DNA from: Bacteroidota bacterium
Lineage (GTDB): Bacteria; Bacteroidota; Ignavibacteria; SZUA-365
Length of the DNA stretch: 64,000 bases
Direction of reading: 5' to 3'
NCBI GenBank assembly: GCA_003246455.1
Contig: QKAF01000130.1
Location: 56,641-120,640 of the forward strand
The notes beneath the pieces are model-generated. The model searched no databases. It was not told the DNA's origin and worked only from the letters and a program-made list of their open reading frames with translations. Of this stretch, positions 49,349 through 58,449 are shown one piece after another (the stretch's first letter is position 1; every line of letters starts with the position of its first letter). The position numbers and the translations under genes were made by a program.

Positions 49349-50509
49349 TCAGAACTCGTACGAGACGCCGTAGGTCATACCCACCTTGTTTGTGCTGAAC
49401 CAGTTATTCTGGAAGCGATACATCAGCACGCTGCCTTCGGCGCCAACGACCACCGCGATGCGGTCGAACGGCCGGAACTTGAGGCCCAGCGTGGCGCGGG
49501 CGAGCGGACCGAGATCGAAGGCGCCGCCGGCCTGGAGCTGGGCAAATGGGTGGACGTGCGGGAGCAGGGCATCACCTGTAAACTGGTATACCGCCGTCGC
49601 CCAGTATGCCAGGGGATTCTGCTCATACCGCACGCGCATCCCAAGTTCTGTTCCGAAGAAGTGCTGAGAAAAGGCTTCCCTCCCCCCCTCGATGCCGATG
49701 GCGTGGTTGTCGCCCAGGGCGTACAGCACGCCGACATTCATATTGGAAAACCAGGGATCAGACTGCGAGACCACCGTCGGCGACGGGTCTGATCTCATGG
49801 ATACGTTCCGAGCATAAAACGTCACACCGTCCGGACGCGGAATCAGGTCGTAGAAGCGGACCTGTTCGTTCCGCACCCGACCGGGCTGCTCCGGCGCGGC
49901 GACCGCGGCGGCGAGGAGTTCAAGGTCGCGCGGGGTGACGTCGCGGACTTCGACGGCCGGCGGAAGGAGGGCGGAAGGATTTTCCCTCATGGCCGGTGTG
50001 ACGGCGGACCTTGCAGGTGACGCCGGAGGAATCGCAAGATCGGAGATCGGGGCGGGCTCTTCGATCACGACCGTTTCGCCCGGGGTGCTCACCACGCGTT
50101 CGACGATCGACCCGACTGCATCGAAGGGCAGCGGGAACTGGAAGTAGAGCAGCACCGCCGCGACAGTTGCCAGGATGGCCGATGTCGTGCTGAACCACAT
50201 GTGACGAAGCGCCGAAGCACCGGCCGCATGCGCGGTCGCATTATTCGCCGACGCGGCGTTTACCGTGGCAGAGGGGATCGTGAAGCCGAGAGATGCAAAA
50301 ATGGCCGCGGTGGCGGACGCCGGGGGCGTGAACGCCTCGATGTCATGCTGCACCGCCTTCCGAATGGCGATGTGATCCTGCATTTCGGCACGAAGCTCCG
50401 CGTTCGAAGACAGCTTCTGGAAGAGCACTTCTTCATGGGTGCCGCCCAGTTCGCCGTCCATGAACGCATGCAGCATTCGTGAATCCATATATTCGTTGGG
50501 ATTGCTCAT
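49349..50509 (-). CDS. anti-sigma-factor-like protein with TM helix and C-terminal beta-barrel-like domain
   Basis: N-term DSRMLHAFMDGELGGTHEEVLFQKLSSNAELRAEMQDHIAIRKAV (anti-sigma-like, no Cys); TM HMWFSTTSAILATVAAVLLYFQF; C-terminal amphipathic strands ending VGMTYGVSYEF. Confidence 0.75.
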   Translation of the reverse strand: MSNPNEYMDSRMLHAFMDGELGGTHEEVLFQKLSSNAELRAEMQDHIAIRKAVQHDIEAFTPPASATAAIFASLGFTIPSATVNAASANNATAHAAGASALRHMWFSTTSAILATVAAVLLYFQFPLPFDAVGSIVERVVSTPGETVVIEEPAPISDLAIPPASPARSAVTPAMRENPSALLPPAVEVRDVTPRDLELLAAAVAAPEQPGRVRNEQVRFYDLIPRPDGVTFYARNVSMRSDPSPTVVSQSDPWFSNMNVGVLYALGDNHAIGIEGGREAFSQHFFGTELGMRVRYEQNPLAYWATAVYQFTGDALLPHVHPFAQLQAGGAFDLGPLARATLGLKFRPFDRIAVVVGAEGSVLMYRFQNNWFSTNKVGMTYGVSYEF

Positions 50510-50539
50510 CGTCGTCTATCCTGACTTGTCTCTTTCCTT

Positions 50540-51103
50540 CTATCCACTGAATTCTGTCATATACGGGGCCAAAATGTCGCGAATCTTCTGTTTCGCCCTG
50601 AAAATGCGCACTTTCACATTCGAGAGGGACGCACCGACAATTTCAGCGATTTCCGCATAACTGAGTCCTTCATATTCCCGCAGAACAAAAACCTCGCGAT
50701 AGTCATCCGGCAGCATGTCGAGCGCCGTCGTGATAAGCTGCAGGAATTCCGTCTTTTCTGTCGTGGAAGGCTGCACGAGGGACTGATAATCCTCGAATTC
50801 CACGGTCTGCTTTCTGTTCCTTCTCTGGTTGAGGCAGAGATTCCGGGCGATTTTCAGCAGATAGCCCGGCACATTGGTCATCTCACGATCTTTCTGGGCG
50901 CTTTCGTAAAAACGAATGAACGTCTCCTGATACACATCCTGCGCTTCGTCGCGCTGACCGAGAAATCGAAGGCAGTACGCAAACACGCGACCTCCGTATC
51001 GAGCATAGAGCTCGGTGAAGGCTGCTTCCGCTTTCTCCTTTTCACCTGACAGGCGGTAAAACAGTTCAGCGTCCGGGGTGTTGTCTGTCTTGTTTCCGGA
51101 CAT
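50540..51103 (-). CDS. ECF RNA polymerase sigma-70 factor
   Basis: GRVFAYCLRFLGQRDEAQDVYQETFIRFYES (sigma2); LPDDYREVFVLREYEGLSYAEIAEIVGASLSNVKVRIFRAKQKIR (sigma4). Confidence 0.95.
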   Translation of the reverse strand: MSGNKTDNTPDAELFYRLSGEKEKAEAAFTELYARYGGRVFAYCLRFLGQRDEAQDVYQETFIRFYESAQKDREMTNVPGYLLKIARNLCLNQRRNRKQTVEFEDYQSLVQPSTTEKTEFLQLITTALDMLPDDYREVFVLREYEGLSYAEIAEIVGASLSNVKVRIFRAKQKIRDILAPYMTEFSG

Positions 51104-51223
51104 TGCGACGGCGTAGAAAGGTTCGGGGTATCAGTTATTCATTCGTTACATATACGTGATACAGCGTACAATGTTAGTAACACCCCAATATAGGGAAGGT
51201 TACAGGAAAGTGACAGATCAGGC

Positions 51224-51384
51224 AGGAAGCAGGAGGCAGGAAGCAGGAAGCAGGAGGCAGGAAGCAGGAAGCAGGAGGCAGGAGGCAGGAAGCAGGAGGC
51301 AGGAAGCAGGAGGCAGGAAGCAGGAGGCAGGAGGCAGGAAGCAGGAGGCAGGAGGCAGGAAGCAGGAGGCAGGAAGCAGGAAGC
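51224..51384. repeat. heptanucleotide tandem array (aggaRgc)x23
   Basis: 161 bp of uninterrupted 7-bp units alternating aggaagc and aggaggc. Confidence 0.97.
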
Positions 51385-51389
51385 AGGAA

Positions 51390-51415
51390 TGACGCAGGGA
51401 CGAGCCAACGGCTCG
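51390..51415. repeat. dispersed 26-bp element, copy B
   Basis: tgacgcagggacgagccaacggctcg, identical to 32967..32992. Confidence 0.9.
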
Positions 51416-51509
51416 ACCACGAGCGGGAGGCGGATTTCGGAATTCCCATATGTCTGTCGTAATTTAAGAGTTGTTCGCAGCAGACGATGAATTATAACCG
51501 GAGGTATCA

Positions 51510-53198
51510 ATGTCTCGATTGCGTGTCGTTTTACCGGCCCTCGTGCTCGCGGGTCTGCTCATTTCCTGCGGAACATCGGAGAAAGATCGCATGACCGAAG
51601 AATTCAAAGCTTTTCTGACCAAGTATGAGAGCACGGTTATTCCCCAAAACAGGGAAGCCGCACTGGCATATTTCAATGCAACGATCTCGGGTGACGAAGC
51701 GGACTATACCCGCGCGGCTGATCTCGAAGTGGAACTGACGAAGGTGTTCGCCAATAAGGAAGATTTCCAGACGCTCAAGCGCATCAGGGATGCGAAGGCC
51801 ATCAGCGACCCGCAGCTGCGCCGGCAGCTGGACGTCATTTACCTCTCCTACCTCGAGCGGCAGATCGACGAGAGCAGACTCGAGGAAATGATCCGTCTGC
51901 AGAACGAAAACGAAAAGAAGTTTTCGACGTTCCGCGCGGAGGTGAACGGGAAGAAGCTCACGGACAACGAAATCGAGGAAATTCTGCGCAATTCCACGAA
52001 CAGCGCGGAACTCGAAGCCGCGTGGACTGCGAGCAAGGAAATCGGGAAGGTGGCGGCGCCGGACGTTCTGCGCCTGGTGCGCATGCGCAATACGGCAGCC
52101 CGCGAACTCGGTTTCAAGAATTATCACGCGATGCAGCTCGAACTCAGCGAACAGGATCCGGAAGAGATCGCGACGCTGTTCGACGAGCTCGACGAACTCA
52201 CCGCCGGCGCATTCGCTCAGCTCAAGGCGGACATGGATGTCAAGCTTGCGAAGCGCTGCAACGTGACGGTGGAAGAACTGATGCCGTGGCATTATCAGAA
52301 CCGCTTTTTCCAGGAAGCGCCGAAAATCTACGACGTCGATCTCGATGTCTTCTACAAGGACAAGGATATCGTCGAGCTGGCAAAGCAGTATTACGCGGGA
52401 CTCAACCTTCCGATCGAGGACCTGGTCGAAAAGAGCGATCTCTACGAGAAGGAAGGCAAGTATCAGCATGCCTACTGCACGGACATCGACCGCGAAGGCG
52501 ACGTGCGTGTGATCTGCAACATCAAGCCCTCGTACAACTGGATGAATACGACGCTGCACGAATACGGGCATGCGGTGTATGACAAGTTCAACGACCGCAG
52601 TGTGCCGTGGTCGCTGCGCGAACCGGCCCATACGTTCACGACCGAGGCCATCGCGATGTTGTTCGGTCGCCTGGCCAGCAATCCCACATGGCTTGAGCAG
52701 GTTGCCGGGGTTCCCGCCGACCAGGTCGAAAAAGTGGCGGACGTGATGTTCCAGTCTCTGCGTCTCGAACAGCTGGTGTTCAGCCGCTGGGCACAGGTCA
52801 TGTACCGCTTCGAAAAGGCGATGTACGAGAATCCCGATCAGGATCTCAACGCCCTCTGGTGGCAGCTGGTGGAAAAATACCAGATGATCAAGAAGCCGGA
52901 TGGACGCGACAATCCCGACTGGGCATCGAAGATCCACGTGGCACTGTACCCGGCCTATTATCACAATTACCTGATGGGCGAACTTCTTGCATCCCAGCTG
53001 CATGCGCACATCTGCGGCAAGATCCTCAACAGCGAGAATCCCCGCAGGGAAGCGTATGTCGGACGTACGGAAGTCGGGACATTCCTGATCGACAACGTGT
53101 TCAAGCCCGGCCGCACGCTTCTGTGGAACGACATGATCGAAAACGCCACCGGCGAGAAACTCACCGCGAAATACTATGCGGCGCAGTTCGTGAACTGA
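51510..53198 (+). CDS. M2 (ACE-like) family metallopeptidase, lipoprotein
   Basis: HExxH in NWMNTTLHEYGHAVYDKF; FTTEAIAMLFGRLA; lipobox LAGLLISCGT. Confidence 0.85.
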   Translation: MSRLRVVLPALVLAGLLISCGTSEKDRMTEEFKAFLTKYESTVIPQNREAALAYFNATISGDEADYTRAADLEVELTKVFANKEDFQTLKRIRDAKAISDPQLRRQLDVIYLSYLERQIDESRLEEMIRLQNENEKKFSTFRAEVNGKKLTDNEIEEILRNSTNSAELEAAWTASKEIGKVAAPDVLRLVRMRNTAARELGFKNYHAMQLELSEQDPEEIATLFDELDELTAGAFAQLKADMDVKLAKRCNVTVEELMPWHYQNRFFQEAPKIYDVDLDVFYKDKDIVELAKQYYAGLNLPIEDLVEKSDLYEKEGKYQHAYCTDIDREGDVRVICNIKPSYNWMNTTLHEYGHAVYDKFNDRSVPWSLREPAHTFTTEAIAMLFGRLASNPTWLEQVAGVPADQVEKVADVMFQSLRLEQLVFSRWAQVMYRFEKAMYENPDQDLNALWWQLVEKYQMIKKPDGRDNPDWASKIHVALYPAYYHNYLMGELLASQLHAHICGKILNSENPRREAYVGRTEVGTFLIDNVFKPGRTLLWNDMIENATGEKLTAKYYAAQFVN

Positions 53199-53286
53199 CA
53201 GCGAAATTTTCAGGTCCTATTCTCCGGAGAACACGTTTCTTCCGGAAACAGCTGCAGGGCGGATTCTCGAATCCGCCCTGCGTGCG

Positions 53287-55104
53287 TCAAGGGGTGACAA
53301 CCAGCTTTCCGTGAAGTACTGCGCGGGAGGTGGAGAGGCGGTAGACATACACGCCTGCCGGCAAGGGGGAATCGAGGATGGCCGCATGCCGTCCTTTTTC
53401 CATGAAGCCCGAGACCGGAACGGCGACTTCGCGTCCCATCATGTCGTGGATCGACAGACGGACGTCCATCGCTCCCTGCAGCGCATATGAAAACGTGGTC
53501 CGGTCGCGGGAGGGATTCGGCCAGGCCGGGAAGAGACGCACAGCATCATCCGCCACCGGCGGAATCTCCGCGGAGGTACTTCCGGTCTGCACGTACAGGG
53601 AAATACGGGAGGGATCGCTTCCGCCGGAAATGAAGGTGTCCAGTGAAGGGACGGGCGGACCGATCACGACATTGCCGAAGTTGTTCGCCTGGTCGGGAAC
53701 GAGCGCGGCTCCGCCGTTCAGCAGCGCCTCGATCACATGCCCCGCTTTCACTGTGTGCAGCACGGATGTCAGGGTAAATTCCACGGTGACGTCGCTGTTC
53801 GTCTCCGATGCCTGGCGATGGCCGCGGCAGATGGGGATGCGCGTTCCTGATACCGGATCCCGGTCGTAAAGAAGGAGATTCATCTGGTACGGGGTTCCCG
53901 TTGCGCGCACGAGCAGCCGGGCGCTGCCCGGAGGAGGCAGAATGCGGACGTCGGACAGCAGGGGTGCGGTACGGAAAGACAACGGTGTCGAACCCAGAAT
54001 ATTGATGTACGTGATCAGGTGTTCGGCCCGTGCGGGAGGCGGCTGGAAGCCGAGTCCGCCGGCACCGAAATAGAGGTCGAGCTGCGACATGCCGTCCGGA
54101 AGGGGAGAGGAAGGCAGCAGCCATCGGGATGTCGCGTCCGCGGCGTAGGACTGCGCCGCCCGGGTGCCTCCGTCGAAGAAAATCACGGCGCTGTCGGGCG
54201 AGGCCACCGGCGCAGCGGAGGCGTCTTCCTTCAGCCAGTAGGCCAGCCAGCGGTCGATGACGTCGAGGACGTACCCGTTCTGATCCGGCGAGGGGGGCAT
54301 GGAATGCCCACCCGGATACAGGACGATGCGTTTCGCCGCCGGTATCGCCTCGAATTGCCGCAGCGCTGCATTCTGATTGAAAAATCCGTCGTGATAACTG
54401 ATGAAAATTGCGGTCGGGGTGGTCACCGAAGATTCGCGCGCATTCGTCGCATTGTCCCGCAGGAACGGTCGAAGGGCGGAGTAATCGCCGCTCTCGCGCG
54501 CGTACTTGAGGAGCGAGGCGACCGCCGGATCGAAACGAACATCCGTCGTCGTGGTAGCGGCGGCAAACGTCCAGTTCATCGCGTCGTTCTCGAGCCAGTT
54601 CTCCTCCGCGCGTCCGTTCGCGATGATGGAAACCACGCAGCGCACCCCCATGTCGTAAGCGGCGGCATTCCATGCATGGAGTCCGCCCTGCGATCCGCCC
54701 TGCACCGCGATGCGTGCCGGGTTTACTCCGGGGAGCTGTTTCGTGAACGCGATGTTTTCGCGAAGGTCATCCAGAATCCGGGGTGCGGCGAAGAACGTAA
54801 ACAGTCCTTCCGAGCTGCCCTGTCCCCGAACGCTGTATGCCGCCGCGGCAAATCCCCTGCGGGCATAGTTGACGGCCAGCGCCCGGTTGTTGTTTTTTGA
54901 TCCACCGAAACCATGAACCAGCAGAATGGCGGGATATCCCTCCGGGGGTCGAGGGGTCGTCGGGAGGACATAGAGTGCGTCGAGCCTGACGCCGTCACTC
55001 ATCACGAGTGTCGTGTCGACCGCGACCTGAGCCCGTCCCGGCATCGCCATGAGCAGCACGGCGGCGAGGATTGCGGGTGCGGTTCGAAGAGATTGCATTT
55101 TCAT
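53287..55104 (-). CDS. CocE/NonD or S15-like alpha/beta hydrolase with T9SS C-terminal domain
   Basis: LLVHGFGGSKNNNRALAVNYARRGFAAAAYSVRGQGSSEG; GGSQGGLHAWNAAAYD; C-terminal FPAWPNPSRDRTTFSYALQ...SIHDMMGREVA...KLVVTP; start MKMQS at 55104. Confidence 0.85.
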   Translation of the reverse strand: MKMQSLRTAPAILAAVLLMAMPGRAQVAVDTTLVMSDGVRLDALYVLPTTPRPPEGYPAILLVHGFGGSKNNNRALAVNYARRGFAAAAYSVRGQGSSEGLFTFFAAPRILDDLRENIAFTKQLPGVNPARIAVQGGSQGGLHAWNAAAYDMGVRCVVSIIANGRAEENWLENDAMNWTFAAATTTTDVRFDPAVASLLKYARESGDYSALRPFLRDNATNARESSVTTPTAIFISYHDGFFNQNAALRQFEAIPAAKRIVLYPGGHSMPPSPDQNGYVLDVIDRWLAYWLKEDASAAPVASPDSAVIFFDGGTRAAQSYAADATSRWLLPSSPLPDGMSQLDLYFGAGGLGFQPPPARAEHLITYINILGSTPLSFRTAPLLSDVRILPPPGSARLLVRATGTPYQMNLLLYDRDPVSGTRIPICRGHRQASETNSDVTVEFTLTSVLHTVKAGHVIEALLNGGAALVPDQANNFGNVVIGPPVPSLDTFISGGSDPSRISLYVQTGSTSAEIPPVADDAVRLFPAWPNPSRDRTTFSYALQGAMDVRLSIHDMMGREVAVPVSGFMEKGRHAAILDSPLPAGVYVYRLSTSRAVLHGKLVVTP

Positions 55105-55344
55105 CGGCAAATGAATTTGATCACGGGAATCGTCAGCGAAAAAATACATCACCGGGGCGTATTCCAGAAATGGCGTTCTTGCGGTGCTGCCGATCCCGAA
55201 TCCATTCCTTCCTCGCGCACGCGTCGCATCGGCATTCGTGACGTTTTCCAGTCTACGGCGATACCCTGTTTTTCCGTATCTTGAACGATGCACGCCTGCC
55301 GCGGCTGCATTGTCATTCTTGCGCACCAATGGAGGCCAGAAATC

Positions 55345-57474
55345 ATGTCACGCATTTTCCGCCTGACGATCCTGTTCCTGTTTTCCCTGTTTCTCGTCGT
55401 CGGGGTCACCGCCGACGAGGGAATGTATCCCCTCAGTGAAATCTCGCGTCTCGACCTGAAGGCGAAGGGATTGAAGATTGATGTATCCGAAATATACAAT
55501 CCTGACGGGGTCAGCCTCGTCGACGCCATCTGCCAGGTTGGCGGCGGCACGGGGGAATTCGTTTCGGCGGACGGACTGATTCTCACCAATCACCATATCG
55601 CGTTTCGCGGGGTCACGGACGCAAGCACGCCCGAGCACGACTACCTGCGCGACGGGTTTACCGCGTCGACACGCGAGGCCGAATATCCTGCGCAGGGCTA
55701 TGTCTGCCGCATCACCGAGGCGTATCGCGACGTCTCTAAGGAAGTGCTCGGAGTCGTGACCGACGCGATGTCGGCCGCGGAACGCAGCGACGCCATCCAG
55801 GAGCAGATGAAGAAGCTGGCGACGGAAGCCGAGGATGGACGTGAAAACATCTCCTGCGAGGTATCGGAAATGTTTCCCGGGAAAAGCTATGTCCTTTTCA
55901 CATACCGGATCATCCGCGACGTACGGCTCGTCTACGTGCCGCCCCTCGCGGTCGGCAATTACGGCGGAGAAACCGACAACTGGGTCTGGCCGCGTCATAC
56001 GGGAGACTTCTCGTTTCTTCGCGCGTACGTTGCGCCTGACGGGAAGACCGCTCCGTACGCCAAGGAGAATGTTCCGTACCGGCCGAAGCGTTTCATCAAA
56101 GTGTCGCCCAAAGGCGTGAGCGACGGGGACTTCGTCTTCATTCTCGGATACCCCGGCCGCACGTACCGGCATAAGAGCGCCGACTACATCGCCCTGTATC
56201 AGAACACCATTCTGCCCTACCTTTCCTCCCGTTACGACTACATGATCGAAACGATGGAAACGGCATCGCAGGGAAACCGCAACCTGCAGCTCGATTTCGC
56301 GAACCTGACGAAGGGACTCGCCAACGCCACGAAAAACTACAAGGGCAAACTGCAGGGGCTCCGTCGTCTTGGCCTCGTCGACAAGCGCCGTGCCGAGGAG
56401 GCGCAGCTGCAGAAATTCATCGACGCCGATCCCGCCCTGCACGCGAAGTACAGCAGGACGCTGGATGAACTCCGCGGAGTGTACAAGGAATATGAACGCA
56501 CGGCCCTGCAGGAGGTGATCGCTTCGATGATCGGGCGCAACCAGTTCATCGCCCTGCTCAGTTCGGTCATGATGGCGGTGGAAAAGGGAGACGTGACCGG
56601 AGAGAAGGCGACGCGCATGCAGCAGTTCGTCGAGAAACAGTACGGCCTGATCCACCGCGATACCGAGCTGGAATTCCTCGCGACCCTCCTGCTCGATTTC
56701 CGGAAACTTCCCGCCGATCAGGTGCCTGCCTCGGTGATCGCCTTCACCGGCGAGGAGACTGACCGTGCGAAAGTGCTCGCCCGGGTGCGCGAGGCGTTTC
56801 TCAAAAGCGCCATCGCGACGCACGACGGCATGATCGTGATCATGAACTGGGAAACGGAGAAGCTGGCGGCGAGCACCGATCCGTTCATCGAACTCGTTCG
56901 CGGGATCAACGTGCTCAACGAGGAGATCATCGAACGCCGCCGCACGCGCGACGGTGAACTCAAACGCCTCGAAGCGGATTTCCTCGACGCGAAAATGGCA
57001 TGGCAGAAAAAGGATTTCATCCCCGATGCCAACAGCACGCTGCGCCTCACCTACGGCTACATCCGCGGTTACGCTCCCGCGGATGCAACGATCTACAAGT
57101 CGCAGACAACCCTGCGCGGACTCGTCGAAAAGAACACCGGCGAGGAGCCGTTCAACGCACCTGCGCAGCTCGTGGAACTGTACAACACGAAGAACTATGA
57201 CAAGTCGTACGAAGACGCTCTACTCGAGGACGTGCCGATCGGCATGCTCTACAACATGGATACGACGGGCGGGAACTCCGGAAGCCCGGTGCTCAACGCG
57301 AACGGCGAACTCGTCGGCGTGAATTTCGATCGCGCTTTCGAGGCCACAGTCAACGATTACCAGTGGAGCGAGGATTACAGCCGCAGTATCGGTGCGGATA
57401 TCCGATACGTCCTCTTCGTCGCCAAGTATCTCGGCAAGGCGGATTTCCTTCTCCAGGAACTCGGTGTCCATTAA
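55345..57474 (+). CDS. S46 family dipeptidyl-peptidase, DPP11-like
   Basis: GGGTGEFVSADGLILTNHHIAF; TGGNSGSPVLNANGELVGVNFDRAFE; SRSIGADIRYVLFVAKYLGKADFLLQEL; signal peptide from 55345. Confidence 0.92.
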   Translation: MSRIFRLTILFLFSLFLVVGVTADEGMYPLSEISRLDLKAKGLKIDVSEIYNPDGVSLVDAICQVGGGTGEFVSADGLILTNHHIAFRGVTDASTPEHDYLRDGFTASTREAEYPAQGYVCRITEAYRDVSKEVLGVVTDAMSAAERSDAIQEQMKKLATEAEDGRENISCEVSEMFPGKSYVLFTYRIIRDVRLVYVPPLAVGNYGGETDNWVWPRHTGDFSFLRAYVAPDGKTAPYAKENVPYRPKRFIKVSPKGVSDGDFVFILGYPGRTYRHKSADYIALYQNTILPYLSSRYDYMIETMETASQGNRNLQLDFANLTKGLANATKNYKGKLQGLRRLGLVDKRRAEEAQLQKFIDADPALHAKYSRTLDELRGVYKEYERTALQEVIASMIGRNQFIALLSSVMMAVEKGDVTGEKATRMQQFVEKQYGLIHRDTELEFLATLLLDFRKLPADQVPASVIAFTGEETDRAKVLARVREAFLKSAIATHDGMIVIMNWETEKLAASTDPFIELVRGINVLNEEIIERRRTRDGELKRLEADFLDAKMAWQKKDFIPDANSTLRLTYGYIRGYAPADATIYKSQTTLRGLVEKNTGEEPFNAPAQLVELYNTKNYDKSYEDALLEDVPIGMLYNMDTTGGNSGSPVLNANGELVGVNFDRAFEATVNDYQWSEDYSRSIGADIRYVLFVAKYLGKADFLLQELGVH

Positions 57475-57540
57475 TTCCGCGGCAGAACGAAAGGCGGCGC
57501 AGGAGGCAATGTCGTCCTGCGCGCCGCCGAGGAGCAGCAC

Positions 57541-58323
57541 GTGAATATCATCGTCCTCAATTCCGGAAGCAACGGCAATGCGGTGTTCGTCGAATCGCCC
57601 CGCAGCGGTGCGGCCGTTCTGCTCGACTGCGGGATTTCGCGCAGACAGATCGAAGTTCGGCTGAAGGTCCATGGCCGTTATCTTCAGAACGTGAAGGGTC
57701 TCTTCATTACCCATGAACATGCCGACCACGTGCGCGGTGTTCCCGTCACGGCGAAGATGTACCGCATGCCGACGTATCTTACCGAGGCGACGTATCGCGG
57801 AATGCGGGTGAACCGGCCGCACAAGGGACATCGATTCATCCGCATCGGCGAAGCGGTGAAGGTTGAGGACATCACGGTCGAGGCGTTCTCAAAATCCCAT
57901 GACGCGCACGACCCGGTGTTCTTTCTCGTCACGATCGGCGAACTGCGATTTCTGTATGTCACCGATCTCGGCGAACATAACCAGGAGGTCGCGCGCCTTC
58001 TCGGAGAAGTGGATGCCGCCCTGATCGAGAGCAACTACGATGAACACATGCTCGAAACCGGCCCCTATCCCGAGCACCTGAAGGAGCGCATCCGTGCGGC
58101 GCACGGTCATCTGTCGAATCTCCAGGCGATGGAACTGGTGGAGAAGCACTGCAACGGCCGTCTGCAGACCCTTATCCTGGGCCACCTGAGCGAGAACAAC
58201 AATACGCCCGAAATCGTCCAGCGCGAAGTGGAAGGAGTGCTCGCCCGCCGGCCGGATTTTCGTCCGCGTATCGTCATCGCATCCCGTTACGAAGTCGGAG
58301 ACGTGGTAAGCATCACCGGGTAG
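57541..58323 (+). CDS. MBL-fold metallo-hydrolase (YycJ/WalJ-like)
   Basis: GTG start; NIIVLNSGSNGNAVFVES; FITHEHADHVRG; ESNYDEHML. Confidence 0.92.
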   Translation: MNIIVLNSGSNGNAVFVESPRSGAAVLLDCGISRRQIEVRLKVHGRYLQNVKGLFITHEHADHVRGVPVTAKMYRMPTYLTEATYRGMRVNRPHKGHRFIRIGEAVKVEDITVEAFSKSHDAHDPVFFLVTIGELRFLYVTDLGEHNQEVARLLGEVDAALIESNYDEHMLETGPYPEHLKERIRAAHGHLSNLQAMELVEKHCNGRLQTLILGHLSENNNTPEIVQREVEGVLARRPDFRPRIVIASRYEVGDVVSITG

Positions 58324-58349
58324 GCCGGAACTCCGGTCGCATCGAAAAG

Positions 58350-58380
58350 AAAAATCCGTCCCATGAGGGACGGATTTTTT
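58350..58380. terminator. bidirectional intrinsic terminator
   Basis: aaaatccgtccc-atga-gggacggatttt(tt). Confidence 0.88.
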
Positions 58381-58449
58381 ACAGCATTCGGTTGGGAGTG
58401 TTATGGGCGAGGCCGCGGCTGGTTCAAGGCCGGTGCCTCACGGAGAATA

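Noticed and set aside
51224-51384. Possible CRISPR or a real Leu/Pro/Cys-rich or Arg/Gln-rich protein
   Set aside because: Pure 7-bp tandem units with no spacers; the 78-aa and 123-aa ORFs are by-products of a stop-free repeat
51531-53009. 492-aa minus-strand ORF
   Set aside because: Antisense to the M2 peptidase with its HEYGH motif
55348-56823. 491-aa minus-strand ORF
   Set aside because: Antisense to the S46 peptidase
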